Positions 46,629 through 55,352 of a stretch of DNA of 64,000 nucleotides are shown in pieces. Made by a program: the position numbers and the translations under genes. The notes under the pieces were generated by a model, which did not search any database, had not been told where the DNA came from, and saw only the letters and a list, made by a program, of their open reading frames with translations. Numbering within the stretch: the stretch's first letter is position 1; each line of letters starts with the position of its first letter. The DNA is from Streptomyces venezuelae (GTDB taxonomy: Bacteria; Actinomycetota; Actinomycetes; Streptomycetales; Streptomycetaceae), in NCBI RefSeq assembly GCF_008642275.1, contig NZ_CP029189.1, forward strand, positions 4,748,501 to 4,812,500, read 5' to 3'.

Positions 46629-47084
46629 GTGCCCACTGAACGGAATATCCGCACCAATTTCGCTTTCTACCCGCCCCAGGGTGACGGCGGAGCATGGCGT
46701 GCCACTGCCGAGTCGCTGGAGAGGGCTCTGAGGGAGGCATTCCCCGAGCCCACCGTGGAGTATCGGATCTCGGGGATCCACAGCGTCCCCGTACTCGACT
46801 TTGAAATCGAGCTGGCACCGGACGTGTGGATCGATGGGACGGCGTCGATGCCGAAGCCCGACTATGCCTATATCACCCTGACCGACGTGACCGCCGGTGA
46901 GGCTGCTGTCTTCGCCCGGTGGCTCCGAGACTCCTTCGCTCCCGCACCGCACCTCGTCTGGTTCGCGAGCAGCCTCGCCGTGGCGAACGGCGAGCAGGAC
47001 CCATGGCCGCTGCCGGCCCAGGGCGGAGACGAAGACATCACTGCGGAGCTCCGCAGGCACCTCGACTCCATCGAGGGCCTGTAG
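46629..47084 (+). CDS. candidate immunity protein for the upstream toxin
   Basis: 151 residues, acidic, no signal peptide, with alternating strands and helices (LDFEIELAPDVWIDGTASM, DYAYITLTDVTAGEAAVFARWLRDSF). I do not recognise a named Imm family. It begins 14 bases after the toxin stop with AGAGGAAG 3-5 bases before the GTG; an in-frame GTG at 46611 overlaps the toxin stop. The position immediately behind a toxin's C-terminal nuclease domain is the classical place of the cognate immunity gene, so the role is inferred from context. Confidence 0.65.
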   Translation: MPTERNIRTNFAFYPPQGDGGAWRATAESLERALREAFPEPTVEYRISGIHSVPVLDFEIELAPDVWIDGTASMPKPDYAYITLTDVTAGEAAVFARWLRDSFAPAPHLVWFASSLAVANGEQDPWPLPAQGGDEDITAELRRHLDSIEGL

Positions 47085-47085
47085 G

Positions 47086-47212
47086 CCAGTCCGCAAGGCA
47101 CCCGTAAATGACTGTCTGGTGCCAACGCACACAACCACGGGGAAATCCCAGGTCAGGGCGCTGTGCGGGGCTCCGCCGCAGGTCAGGATCGGGCTTCAGG
47201 CATTCCGCTTCA
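47086..47212 (+). repeat. repeat block X2
   Basis: About 127-bp second copy of X1, starting 1 base after the immunity gene stop and ending CCGCTTCA, after which the sequence (ttaggtacc) is unrelated to ychF. The yefM start lies 31 bases further on, so the end of X2 falls where the yefM promoter would be expected. Confidence 0.75.
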
Positions 47213-47243
47213 TTAGGTACCACTTCGGGGAGGAGGTCAGGCC

Positions 47244-47531
47244 ATGTCCATAACCGCCAGCGAAGCTCGCAGGGGACTCTTTTCGCTGATCAAGAAGGTC
47301 AACGAGAACCACGAGGCCATCGAGATCGTCTCGAAGCACGGCAACGCCGTACTCGTCTCAGCCGAGGACTACGCAGCCCTGCGCGAAGGGTCGTACCTGC
47401 TGCGCTCTCCGGTGAACGCGCGCCGGCTGCTCAAGGCGTACGAGAACGCCCTGGCGAACATCAACGTGTTGGAGCGCGAGCTGATCGATCCGGACTCGGC
47501 GGACGAGGGTGAGGGTGCGGGTGCCGCGTGA
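47244..47531 (+). CDS. yefM: YefM/Phd-type antitoxin
   Basis: 95 residues. The Phd/YefM N-terminal DNA-binding fold is visible (SITASEARRGLFSLIKKVNENHEAIEIVSKHGNAVLVSAEDYAALREGSYLLRSP), and an acidic C-terminus (ERELIDPDSADEGEG) wraps the toxin. It neutralises YoeB and, with it, represses the operon. GGGGAGGAGG lies about 6-10 bases upstream of the ATG. Its stop overlaps the toxin start. Confidence 0.93.
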   Translation: MSITASEARRGLFSLIKKVNENHEAIEIVSKHGNAVLVSAEDYAALREGSYLLRSPVNARRLLKAYENALANINVLERELIDPDSADEGEGAGAA

Positions 47532-47782
47532 GGCTTGTCTTTGAGGATCAGGGCGGGGAGGACTACACGTCCTGGCTCAAGGACGACCGCAAGATGCTCG
47601 CCCGGATCGACAAGTTCATCGAGGACGTCAGACGTGACCCGTTCTCAGGGATCGGCAAGCCCGAACCTCTGAAGTACCACCTGCCCGGCGCGTGGTCGCG
47701 GCGGATCGACGACGAGCACCGCCTCGTCTACCTGGTCACGGACAAGGAGATCATCGTCCTTGCGGCTCGGTATCACTACTGA
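47528..47782 (+). CDS. yoeB: YoeB/Txe-type ribosome-dependent mRNA interferase toxin
   Basis: 84 residues, the full length of YoeB. Conserved features: EDYTSWLKDDRKMLARIDKFIEDVRRDPF (with the catalytic Glu region), GKPEPLKYHLPGAWSRRIDDEHRLVYLV (active-site Arg and Glu/His), and the C-terminal RYHY with the catalytic His/Tyr. It cleaves mRNA in the ribosomal A site. The GTG start overlaps the yefM stop (GTGA), so translation is coupled. All key residues are present, so it should be active. Confidence 0.93.
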   Translation: MRLVFEDQGGEDYTSWLKDDRKMLARIDKFIEDVRRDPFSGIGKPEPLKYHLPGAWSRRIDDEHRLVYLVTDKEIIVLAARYHY

Positions 47783-47890
47783 CCGCCCGTGCTGGGATGG
47801 TGCTGGGAGAGGCCCTTCCGAAACAACGTTTCCGCACGTTCCAGCTCTACGCTCGACGTTCCGATGTCGCGCGCAGGTGTATGCGGCCAG

Positions 47891-47923
47891 GGCCGCGCCA
47901 GGCCGTCATGGCCTGGCGCGGCC
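47891..47923. terminator. hairpin after yoeB
   Basis: Perfect 14-bp stem GGCCGCGCCAGGCC / GGCCTGGCGCGGCC with a GTCAT loop, between yoeB and the convergent small membrane gene. Confidence 0.75.
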
Positions 47924-47934
47924 CTTCGGCCCGA

Positions 47935-48123
47935 TCAAGATGCCGGCAGAAGGTAGCTCAGGATCAGCATCCCGAGGCCGCTGACACCGATGAAGGCGCC
48001 GCCGCCGCTACCGATCGCCGTGAGCTTCGTCGCCCCGAGAACGAGGAGCACGTTCCCGCAGATCACGGCGGCAAGGGAGGCAAGCAGTAGAACGACGGCC
48101 ACGCAGAGAATCTTGACGGTCAA
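47935..48123 (-). CDS. small two-helix membrane protein
   Basis: 62 residues with two hydrophobic segments (VKILCVAVVLLLASLAAVICGNVLLVLGA; GGGAFIGVSGLGMLILSYLLPAS). The best start is TTG 48123, preceded by GGAAGGGA; the frame stays open further upstream without membrane character. Small hydrophobic proteins of this type are widespread in Streptomyces and uncharacterised. Confidence 0.5.
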   Translation of the reverse strand: MTVKILCVAVVLLLASLAAVICGNVLLVLGATKLTAIGSGGGAFIGVSGLGMLILSYLLPAS

Positions 48124-48670
48124 GGAGTCCGTTTCCCTTCCATAGGAAGGGGTGGCCAGTCCGATGCCATCTGAGGCAGCCGAGCCCGACCACCCCTGTT
48201 GGCATGACAACAGCAGTGATCAACTCGGGTGCGGCCGACTCGCACCCGAAAGACGCTGGCTGCCTGCTGTCGTCGCTCCGCACGGACATGTACGGCTGCC
48301 TCGGACCCACAGGAAAACGCTTGCCTGACTCTCCCTTTGTCGGCGGAGAACCAGGACAAGAGTAGTACGTCCGCCGTCAAGGGGCTGGGGTATTTTCCGC
48401 GCGTGGAGGGGGCGTTGGGCTTCCGTGCCAGCGGCTCCCCGACGGCACCGCGAGGGACGAGCCGAAGTACGCCTCGGCGAAGGGCGATTCAGCTGGCGCC
48501 ACGGCCCGATGTCCCCTCCACGCGTCGTGGCGGAGGCATCCGGTCCGTTCCTCGGCCGCCTGCTTGCCGGCCACAAAGCTGCTCGCGTTGATTCCCCATC
48601 CGCTCCAGTGGGCAGGTGTGTTGCTCCGGTCACCCGCGCACTCGGGTGGGGCCGGCAGGCGGACCACGGT
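48124..48670. other. 547-bp region without a convincing gene
   Basis: Several frames are open on both strands but have Arg/Pro/Ser-rich translations typical of non-coding high-GC DNA. A minus-strand frame (48377-48667) containing AESPFAEAYFGSS is the only one with protein-like composition and may be debris of a lost gene. No repeats or strong hairpins. Confidence 0.4.
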
Positions 48671-50083
48671 TCAGGAGCAGTTCCACTCTGCGCTGGGCAG
48701 GGAGTGCCATAGGTCGAGCCAGGCGTGGAGCAGGAAGAGGGGGCGGGTCAGGACGACGTCGCCGGCCCGCTGGGAGCGGATCGCCAGGCCGAGGTCGGCG
48801 AAGACCGGATCGCCGGCGACGCTGTACGCCAGGCTTCCGGGCCGTGTCGTGCGGTGGACGAGCCAGTCCTCCACGTGGGAAGGTGCGCAGCCGGTCAGCG
48901 GGGCTGCGTCCAGCCTCACCTGGGGGCCCGTGAGGGCGTCTGCGGCGACGCACCCCAGCCGGCCGTCGTGGAAGAGGGCCCTGATCCCGCTCTCAGTGAA
49001 GTCGGCGTAGTCGAGCTGCTGGTCTTCGCCGTGGTGGGAGTAGGACGAGAAGGCCGGTCCTTCGCCGAGGACGCGGGTGATCTCCTCCAAGGTCATCCCG
49101 AAGTGCAGGGGGCCGACTCCTACATACGGCGTGAACGTCCACTCGGCGCGCTCCTCCTTCCGGGCGATCCGCCACGGGCCGCGGTATCCAGTCTCACTCC
49201 CCAGGGCGGCCACGGGCGGCTCGGGTGCCGGCTCGTGCGGGGTGGCCGGTACGGGCGCGGCCCGGTCCTCACGCCGGCGGCCGAGCTGTTCCGGAGCTGC
49301 AGTGTCCTCGGGTTGCTCTTCCAGCCAGCGGATCGCCTGTGCCTGATCCTGGCCGAACGGGTCCTCCGCCAACTCGCCCGCCCGGTCCAGGGCCGCCCGG
49401 CGCTCCTCCTCCGCAGTGACGAGACCGGTGACGTCCTCACCCCAGACAGCCAGCCGCTCCCGGGCGATCCACCGGTAGTACGAGTCCGCGCTCACGGCCA
49501 GGACCTCGCGAACGGCGGGCGCGTACCGGGGTACGGACGAGGTGAGGGCGGGGTCGGCCAGGAGCAGGGCGCTGGCCGCGAGCGCGGCCTCCCTCACCAG
49601 TGGATCGTCGTCGTCACAGAAATCCGCGATGCGGTCGTGGAGCATCGGCCGTGCCGCACGGGCGGCGGCCAGATCCCGCGCCGTGCCGACGCCGTCCTCG
49701 ACGTCCAGGCGGGCGAGGTCGGCGAACGAGGCCAGCCAGTTCAGCAGTTCGGCGCGAAGCGACCGGACACCGGCCCTGCGCTCCCACCGGTCTTCGGCGA
49801 GGGTGCGCGGATCGTCGAGAAGACAGGCGAGGACCAAGGCCGCCGGAGCGGTCGCTGCAAAGACCTGTTCCTGGTGGAGGAGCAGCCGATACAGATCGCC
49901 CACCGCCCGTACGCGGCGGGCCGGGTCGGCGGCGAGCACGGCACCGAGGACGTCCGGTGTGTCGGGCACACCGTGCAGGCCCGCACAGACGTGCGGCAGC
50001 TTCTCCCAGGCGGTGCCTGAGAGCTCTGCCCGTGCTCCGTGTGGCAGGCAGCCGCCGGGAGCATCAGGAAGGTCCGGGGTCAT
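48671..50083 (-). CDS. hypothetical protein with HEAT-like helical repeats and a C-terminal beta domain
   Basis: 470 residues from ATG 50083. The first ~280 residues are helical with Leu/Ala heptads and repeated D-P-x-V-R-type turns ([43 protein letters not shown]), resembling HEAT repeats. A charged linker leads to a ~150-residue C-terminal domain starting [26 protein letters not shown]. From memory this layout occurs in proteins coded near polymorphic toxins as possible immunity proteins; nothing proves it here. The start is uncertain: the frame stays open to 50299. Confidence 0.6.
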   Translation of the reverse strand: MTPDLPDAPGGCLPHGARAELSGTAWEKLPHVCAGLHGVPDTPDVLGAVLAADPARRVRAVGDLYRLLLHQEQVFAATAPAALVLACLLDDPRTLAEDRWERRAGVRSLRAELLNWLASFADLARLDVEDGVGTARDLAAARAARPMLHDRIADFCDDDDPLVREAALAASALLLADPALTSSVPRYAPAVREVLAVSADSYYRWIARERLAVWGEDVTGLVTAEEERRAALDRAGELAEDPFGQDQAQAIRWLEEQPEDTAAPEQLGRRREDRAAPVPATPHEPAPEPPVAALGSETGYRGPWRIARKEERAEWTFTPYVGVGPLHFGMTLEEITRVLGEGPAFSSYSHHGEDQQLDYADFTESGIRALFHDGRLGCVAADALTGPQVRLDAAPLTGCAPSHVEDWLVHRTTRPGSLAYSVAGDPVFADLGLAIRSQRAGDVVLTRPLFLLHAWLDLWHSLPSAEWNCS

Positions 50084-50637
50084 CTCGTTGATCACGACCG
50101 CAGTGTTCCAGCCGACTCCGACATCAGGGGTGCGCCGATGCCTGCCATAGGCCACGGACAGCTCACGCTGCACTCTGATGTCCTCGCTGCTCGTGGCAGC
50201 GAGGACATCGGTCGTCAGGGGGCGCGGGCTGCGGGCAACTGCGAGACCCACGTCGTGAGCTCGGCCAGATGCCCGGGTTGCAGCCCGTGGTGTGCTCATC
50301 GACGAGGTGCCGGACCTGAGGGACGCCGATGGCGCCTCCGCTGCGGTCGCCCCTTCCCGCTGCGATCGCCGAACGGCGTCGGGCAGCCGGCCGCGGTCCT
50401 GTGCTGCGGCGGCGAGTTCGGCTTGGTCGCTCCGGGTGGGGCGTGGAGGCCGGCGCCGCAGGCCCTCGCCGGTAACCCGCCCGGGCGTGTCCCGGATCGG
50501 GCCGCGCGGGGCGCCGGGAGGCGGCCGTGCGCAGGTCGGAGTGGGGGTGGCGCGGGCGGGGGGTGCGGGCTTGCGGCGTCGTGGGATCGCGGCGGTGGCA
50601 GGATGCGGGGGGACGCGAGGAGAAGGGCCGGGGCCGG
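50084..50637. other. 554-bp region without a convincing gene
   Basis: Separates the HEAT-like gene from the helicase-like operon. It contains a perfect 14-bp hairpin at 50177-50209. A minus-strand frame (about 50230-50330) reading [23 protein letters not shown] may be a gene remnant. Promoters for both flanking genes should lie here but no strong -35/-10 pair was picked out. Confidence 0.35.
50177..50209. terminator. perfect hairpin in the divergent gap
   Basis: GATGTCCTCGCTGC / GCAGCGAGGACATC, 14 bp with a TCGTG loop. It lies upstream of both flanking genes, so if it is a terminator its own gene has been lost; otherwise it is an operator or leader structure. Confidence 0.45.
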
Positions 50638-51570
50638 ATGGGGCGCAGGGAGCGGCAGGCGGTCGCCGGGGGAGAGCGGCTGTACGAGGCCGCCCTGGCG
50701 GTGGTCGGCGACCACCGGCGGGCCGTCGACGCGGTCCGGGAGGCCCTGGAGCCGATCCACGACGCGGCGGCCGAGCGGACCCTGGAGGCCCTGGAGGTCA
50801 TCCCCGTGGCCCGGCTGAAGGAGGTCGCCGAGGGCCGGCCGAGGCTCGGCGAGGTCGAGCGGAGCGGGCTGCGCTCGGTCCGGCAGGTGCTCGACGCCGG
50901 GTCGTACCGGCTGCGGCAGATCCCCGGGGTGGGGCAGCGGACCGCCGATCAGGTCGTCGCGGCGGCGCGCCGGGTCTCCGACGCCGTCCGCGAGGCCGTC
51001 GCCGTCCCCATCGACGCCGACCGTCCGGAGCCCCGGAGCACCGCGCTCGTCATGGCGCTGCACGTACTGGTGGGGGCGGGCCCCGACGCGCGGCGCGCGC
51101 TCGACGTGGCCGTGGTGCTCGCGGAGCGGCTCGGTCCGCTGCTCGCCGAAGCCAGGCCGGCGGCCGGGCGGTTGTGGATGCTCCGGATGCTGCCGGCGGG
51201 GCGGGCCGGACGGGACCGGGTGCTCGTCGCCGTCGCCGAGGTCCGCGGCCTGACCGAGGACGCGGAGCGGGGCGCGGTGCCCGAGCTGCTCGCGCAGGCC
51301 TCGGTGGATCTGCTGCGCGGTCCCCCGACCGAGGTGGCGGCCTGGGTCGACTTCGAGCTGCGGTCAGCCGAGTACCACGACGTCCTCGCGGAGATCTCCG
51401 GTCGCGGTCACGGTCGCGGCCCGGCCGCCGAGCGGACGCGTCGCCCACGGCCGAGGAGCAGGAGCCGGCTGTCCGACCCGTACGCGGTCGGCGGGCCGGC
51501 CGTCGTGGCGGCCCGCCGGATCGCCGAAGAGGAGCGGACACGTCCAGGAACGGTCAGGGGGCCGTCCTAG
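50638..51570 (+). CDS. stand-alone helix-hairpin-helix protein resembling a helicase N-terminal region
   Basis: 310 residues. Residues ~10-235 ([32 protein letters not shown]..., [25 protein letters not shown] with a helix-hairpin-helix PGVG motif, [35 protein letters not shown]) resemble, from memory, the N-terminal region that precedes the SNF2/DEAD motor in a Streptomyces helicase family. No Walker A or helicase motif follows; the C-terminal ~60 residues are Arg-rich and end at TAG. It may be a truncated gene or a free DNA-binding module. The ATG lacks a clear Shine-Dalgarno. It overlaps the MFS gene by one base. Confidence 0.55.
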   Translation: MGRRERQAVAGGERLYEAALAVVGDHRRAVDAVREALEPIHDAAAERTLEALEVIPVARLKEVAEGRPRLGEVERSGLRSVRQVLDAGSYRLRQIPGVGQRTADQVVAAARRVSDAVREAVAVPIDADRPEPRSTALVMALHVLVGAGPDARRALDVAVVLAERLGPLLAEARPAAGRLWMLRMLPAGRAGRDRVLVAVAEVRGLTEDAERGAVPELLAQASVDLLRGPPTEVAAWVDFELRSAEYHDVLAEISGRGHGRGPAAERTRRPRPRSRSRLSDPYAVGGPAVVAARRIAEEERTRPGTVRGPS

Positions 51571-52805
51571 TGGAGGCGGCGGACACCCGGTGCGACGGCG
51601 AGCGCCGAGTGCGCGGGCTCGGGCCGCGGTTCGGGCGGCTGTGGGCCTCGTACGCCGTCAGCGCGTTCGGCACCTCGCTCGCCTTCGGCGCGTTCCCGCT
51701 GATGGCGGTCCTCGTGCTGGAATCCGGGCCGGCCCAGGTGGCGGCGCTGTCCGCGGCGGGGCGGGTCCTGGGGGCCGTCGTCGCGGTGCCGCTCGGTCCG
51801 TGGGTGGAGCTGCGCCGCAAACGGCCGGTCATGGTGGCGATGGACCTGACCCGGTTCGCGGCGCTGATCAGCGTCCCCCTCGCGTTTGCGCTCGGACGGC
51901 TCGGGTTCGCCCAGCTCCTGCTCGTGTCGGTCGTGGTCGCGGCGGCCGACATCGCCTTCAAGGCGGCCTCCGGCGCGTATCTGAAGGCGCTCGTGCCGAA
52001 GGCGGACCTGCTCGTCGCGAACAGCCGGTTCGAGTCCACCGCGTGGACCACGACCATGGTCGGACCGCCGGTCGGAGGTGCCCTGATCGGGATGTTCGGC
52101 CCGGTGGTGACCGTGGTCGCCGACGCGGTCAGCTACCTGTTCTCGGCGCTCGGCATCCGGTCCGTCGGCGGGACGGAGCCGCGGCCCGGGCGGGCGGCCG
52201 GTGTGCCGCGGCTGAGAGCGGGCGATCTGCTCGAAGGGTGGCGCCACATCCTCGGCCACCCCGTGCTGCGCCCGCTGTTCCTCAACGCGATCGCCGTCAA
52301 CGGCCTGATCATGGCCTCCGAACCGCTGCTCGCCCTGCTCCTGCTGCGCGGTCTCGGCTTCGCGCCCTGGCAGTACGGTCTCGTCTTCGCGGTCCCGTGC
52401 ATCGGAGGTCTCGCCGGCTCCCGCCTCGCGCCCCGGCTCGTGGCACGGTACGGGCGGCTCCGGGTGCTCCGCACCGCCGGGGCGCTGCGCGCGTGCTGGC
52501 CGCTCGGGCTGGCGTTCGTCCCGCCCGGTGTCCCGGGGATGGCGCTCGTCATCACCGTCCAACTCGGCCTGGTGGCCTGCTGCGGCCTGTTCAACCCCGT
52601 GCTCGCCACCTGTCGGCTCGACCATGTCGACCCCGGCCGGCTCGCCCGGACCCTGGCCGCCTGGGCGGTCAGCAGCAGCCTCACGATCGCGGCCCTGACC
52701 GCCGCGTGGGGCGTGCTGGCCGTCTTCACCGGCCCCCGTACGGCGCTCGCGGCCGCCGGAGTCCTCCTGCTGGCCACCCCGCTGCTGCTGCCGCGCGACG
52801 CCTGA
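51570..52805 (+). CDS. MFS transporter
   Basis: 411 residues with about ten to twelve transmembrane helices (LWASYAVSAFGTSLAFGAFPLMAVLVL at the start; AGVLLLATPLLLP at the end). The loop between helices 2 and 3 has GPWVELRRKRPVMVAMDLTRF, the MFS A-motif region (G-x-x-x-D-R-x-x-R-R-like). It is similar to EntS/MefA-like drug or siderophore exporters. GTG 51570 overlaps the upstream stop (TAGTG), with AGGGGG 8 bases upstream, so it is co-translated with the HhH protein. Confidence 0.85.
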   Translation: MEAADTRCDGERRVRGLGPRFGRLWASYAVSAFGTSLAFGAFPLMAVLVLESGPAQVAALSAAGRVLGAVVAVPLGPWVELRRKRPVMVAMDLTRFAALISVPLAFALGRLGFAQLLLVSVVVAAADIAFKAASGAYLKALVPKADLLVANSRFESTAWTTTMVGPPVGGALIGMFGPVVTVVADAVSYLFSALGIRSVGGTEPRPGRAAGVPRLRAGDLLEGWRHILGHPVLRPLFLNAIAVNGLIMASEPLLALLLLRGLGFAPWQYGLVFAVPCIGGLAGSRLAPRLVARYGRLRVLRTAGALRACWPLGLAFVPPGVPGMALVITVQLGLVACCGLFNPVLATCRLDHVDPGRLARTLAAWAVSSSLTIAALTAAWGVLAVFTGPRTALAAAGVLLLATPLLLPRDA

Positions 52806-52809
52806 CTGT

Positions 52810-52840
52810 CTTGCGGCGCAAGGGAGTCGATGACTATCTT
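52810..52840 (+). promoter_or_regulatory. promoter and palindrome upstream of the second PadR gene
   Basis: TTGCGG (52811-52816), 18 bp, TATCTT (52835-52840), then 7 bases to the PadR ATG (leaderless). The palindrome CTTGCG-G-CGCAAG (52810-52822) covers the -35 box, consistent with autorepression. Confidence 0.55.
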
Positions 52841-52847
52841 GTACCGC

Positions 52848-53240
52848 ATGACAAAGAAGCCGGCCGCGTCCGCCGACCAACGGCGCAGCCAGCTCCTGCG
52901 CGGGGTGCTCGACCTCTGCCTGCTGTCCCTCATCGCCGAACGGCCCCGGTACGGATTCGAGTTCGCCCAGGCCCTCGCCGACGCCGGGCTCGACCTCGTC
53001 AGCGACGGCAGCATCTATCCGCTGCTCGCACGGATGGAGCGGGCGGGGCTCATCTCCTCGTACCGTGCCCCGTCCCCCAGCGGCGGCGCCCCGCGCAAGT
53101 ACTACCGACCGACCGACGCCGGGCACGCCGAGCTGGCCGCCGGGCGGGCCGACTGGCAGGCCTTCGCCGCGCCCGTCGGCCGGATCCTGGGCGCCGGCAC
53201 ACCATCCACGGGGGAAGACACGCCATGCCGAACGGGATGA
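52848..53240 (+). CDS. PadR family transcriptional regulator
   Basis: 130 residues. PadR winged helix: LLRGVLDLCLLSLIAERPRYGFEFAQALADAGLDLVSDGSIYPLLARMERAGLISSYRA, then the wing APRKYYRPTDAGHAELA. It lacks a long C-terminal dimerisation helix (PadR-s2 size). It is followed immediately by an overlapping membrane-protein gene, a pairing seen often where the PadR controls a sensor/permease-like partner. ATG 52848 is preferred over the ATG 18 bases upstream because the latter lies inside the promoter. Confidence 0.9.
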   Translation: MTKKPAASADQRRSQLLRGVLDLCLLSLIAERPRYGFEFAQALADAGLDLVSDGSIYPLLARMERAGLISSYRAPSPSGGAPRKYYRPTDAGHAELAAGRADWQAFAAPVGRILGAGTPSTGEDTPCRTG

Positions 53241-53812
53241 CGAACGAGCAGGTACTCGCGGCCTGCCGCAGCAACTGGGCGTACCGCGGCGTCCCCGAAG
53301 CGGCCATGCGGGAGATGCTGGACGAGCTCTCCGCGCACCTGGAGGACGCGGAGGCCGCCGGGCGCACCGCGCAGGACGTCGTCGGCCCGGACGTACGGGC
53401 CTTCGCCGCGGCCTGGGCGCGCGAGCGCACCCCGTTCGCCCAGCGGGTCCTGCGCACGGCGGGCATGGCCTGCTTCGTCCTCGGCTGCCTGCCGCTCCTC
53501 TCGTGCCTGATCCGGTGGACCACCCGGCTGGAGGTGCGTGCGGACCACGTCGCCTTCTGGGCGGCGATCGGTGCGGCCACGATCGCCTGGGAGCTGCGGC
53601 GGGGCACCCTGCGCATGTACCAGGGGTGGCTGCTGGCCGTCGTCGTCGGTCTGCCCGTGATGTTCCTCGCCAGGTGGCTGACCGGCGAGGGGGTGCTGTT
53701 CACGTTCCCGCTGTGGCTCGCGCCGCTCCTGATGCTGCCCGCGGCGCCGTACGTACTCGCCGACTCACGGGCCCGCCGGAACGCCGGGAAGGGCGTGCCC
53801 CAAGCCTCGTGA
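53225..53812 (+). CDS. small membrane protein paired with PadR
   Basis: 195 residues. The N-terminal ~80 are a soluble helical domain with LAACRSNWAYRGVPEAAMREMLDELSAHLEDAEAAGRTAQDVVGPDVRAFAAAWARER, the pattern of DUF1700/HAAS-like signalling domains that accompany PadR. Three or four transmembrane helices follow. ATG 53225 has GGGGGAAG upstream; ATG 53237 overlaps the PadR stop (ATGA) and is the alternative. It is probably a cofactor for PadR-dependent regulation or a membrane effector. Confidence 0.75.
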   Translation: MPNGMTNEQVLAACRSNWAYRGVPEAAMREMLDELSAHLEDAEAAGRTAQDVVGPDVRAFAAAWARERTPFAQRVLRTAGMACFVLGCLPLLSCLIRWTTRLEVRADHVAFWAAIGAATIAWELRRGTLRMYQGWLLAVVVGLPVMFLARWLTGEGVLFTFPLWLAPLLMLPAAPYVLADSRARRNAGKGVPQAS

Positions 53813-53931
53813 GCGCTGACGGCATGATTTTGCTCTGTTTTGGAACTGTGCGGGGGTTTCGCACATCAGAACAAGGGGATGCCCAGCCGTTCTGCCCTCG
53901 GGGGCAGCCATGACCGTTCGGAGCGAAGTTC

Positions 53932-55164
53932 GTGCACCAGTACCCGCAGCGCCCGCGGCCTGATGAGCAGCAGTCGTCGTACCAGGAGTACCCGCCCCAG
54001 CAGCAGTACCAGGGACACCAGGACTTCCCGGGCTACCCGGGCCCGCCGCAGCTGCACCAGCCGTACGGCGAGCAGCCCGCCTCCGCCCGGCCACCGGAGC
54101 CGAAGCGCTCCCGGCGCCGAATATGGATCGGCGCGACGGTCGCCCTCGCGCTCGTGCTCGGCGGCGGCGGGTTCGCCGCCTGGAAGCTCGACTGGTTCTC
54201 CGGCAACGGCGAGGACGTGAGCTTCGGGAAGAACACCCCGCCCCCGGTCAGCGGCAAGGCGGACCCGAGCGCCCCGGCGACAGCCGCCACGCCCTCCGGC
54301 GACCCGGACGTGCTGATGCCGACCGGCCCCAAGTCCGGCTTCAAGCAGACCTCCAAGCTCGACGACGGCACGATCATCGCCAAGACCCGCCTCGCCGGCG
54401 CGAAGTCCGGATTCGAGGGTGACGTCTGGGTGTGGGCGCCCAAGGAGTACGACGACCCGAAGTACGCCAAGAGCGGCTTCCCGGTCCTCATCGCACTCCC
54501 CGGCGGCAACGGCTTCCCGGACAACTACTGGGCCGACCGCAGCCTCGGCCTCCAGAAGGCCATCGGCGAGGGCGTCAAGGCCGGTACCAGCCTCCCGTTC
54601 ATCGTGATCATGCCGGTGCTCAACCCGGACGCCAAGTACTACTACGACGGCTCCGACATCCCCGGCCAGGCCAAGATGGGCACGTGGATCGCCGAGGACG
54701 TCCCGGACTTCGCCAAGGCCAACTTCCGTACGTACAAGTCCCGTGACGGCTGGGCCTTCATGGGCTCCTCCTCCGGCGCCTTCGTCGGGATGAAGACCGT
54801 CCTGCAGCACCCGGACCGGTTCAAGGCCGTGATCGCGAGCGGCGGCGAGATCGTCCCTGACTCCCCGCTCTGGAAGGGCCACCAGGCCGAGATGGACGCG
54901 AACAACCCGGAGAAGCTCGCCCAGAAGCTGATCGACACCAAGGGTCCCGAGGTCTACATCAACTTCCAGATCGGCACCAAGGAGAGCGGGAAGGAGCGGA
55001 TGACGAAATTCACGCAGCAGTACGGCAAGGGACCGGTCAAGACGACCATCCGCGACATCCAGAACGGTGAGCACAACGGCTGGCACTACGTCCGGGGCAT
55101 GAAGGAAGGCTCCCTGGAGTGGGTCAGCAAGGTCCTGAAGGGGCCGAAGCCCGAAGCCGGCTGA
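53932..55164 (+). CDS. membrane-anchored alpha/beta-hydrolase esterase (first of two)
   Basis: 410 residues. A Gln/Pro/Tyr-rich cytoplasmic head (~60 residues), one transmembrane helix (IWIGATVALALVLGGGGFAAW), then an extracellular esterase domain of the antigen 85/esterase D type: VWVWAPKEYDD, FPVLIALPGGNGF, nucleophile motif GSSSG with S280, IASGGEIVPDSP (acid) and GEHNGWHYVRGM (catalytic His). Relatives are esterases or mycolyltransferase-like enzymes; here probably a carboxylesterase. The next gene encodes a close paralogue. Confidence 0.88.
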   Translation: MHQYPQRPRPDEQQSSYQEYPPQQQYQGHQDFPGYPGPPQLHQPYGEQPASARPPEPKRSRRRIWIGATVALALVLGGGGFAAWKLDWFSGNGEDVSFGKNTPPPVSGKADPSAPATAATPSGDPDVLMPTGPKSGFKQTSKLDDGTIIAKTRLAGAKSGFEGDVWVWAPKEYDDPKYAKSGFPVLIALPGGNGFPDNYWADRSLGLQKAIGEGVKAGTSLPFIVIMPVLNPDAKYYYDGSDIPGQAKMGTWIAEDVPDFAKANFRTYKSRDGWAFMGSSSGAFVGMKTVLQHPDRFKAVIASGGEIVPDSPLWKGHQAEMDANNPEKLAQKLIDTKGPEVYINFQIGTKESGKERMTKFTQQYGKGPVKTTIRDIQNGEHNGWHYVRGMKEGSLEWVSKVLKGPKPEAG

Positions 55165-55352
55165 CCAGGGCCGACGGCACTCCCGGCCACCGTCCCGGTC
55201 GCCGTCCCGGCCGGGCGCGTGGCGCTCGCCACGTCACCCCCGTCCCAGGCAACCCATCCCGTCGTTCATACCTCTGTAAAGGGTGTAAGGGGGACCGATC
55301 GGTCCGGCCCGCGCTCCTGACCGGGCGCCGGAGAAGGAACGGGACAACAACC

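Noticed and set aside
48377..48667. Possible protein containing AESPFAEAYFGSS
   Set aside because: No start signal, no recognised domain, low-complexity ends; treated as non-coding or debris.
50163..50801. Minus-strand frame with [23 protein letters not shown]
   Set aside because: Short protein-like patch inside an otherwise Arg/Pro-rich frame that is antisense to the HhH gene; not supportable as a gene.
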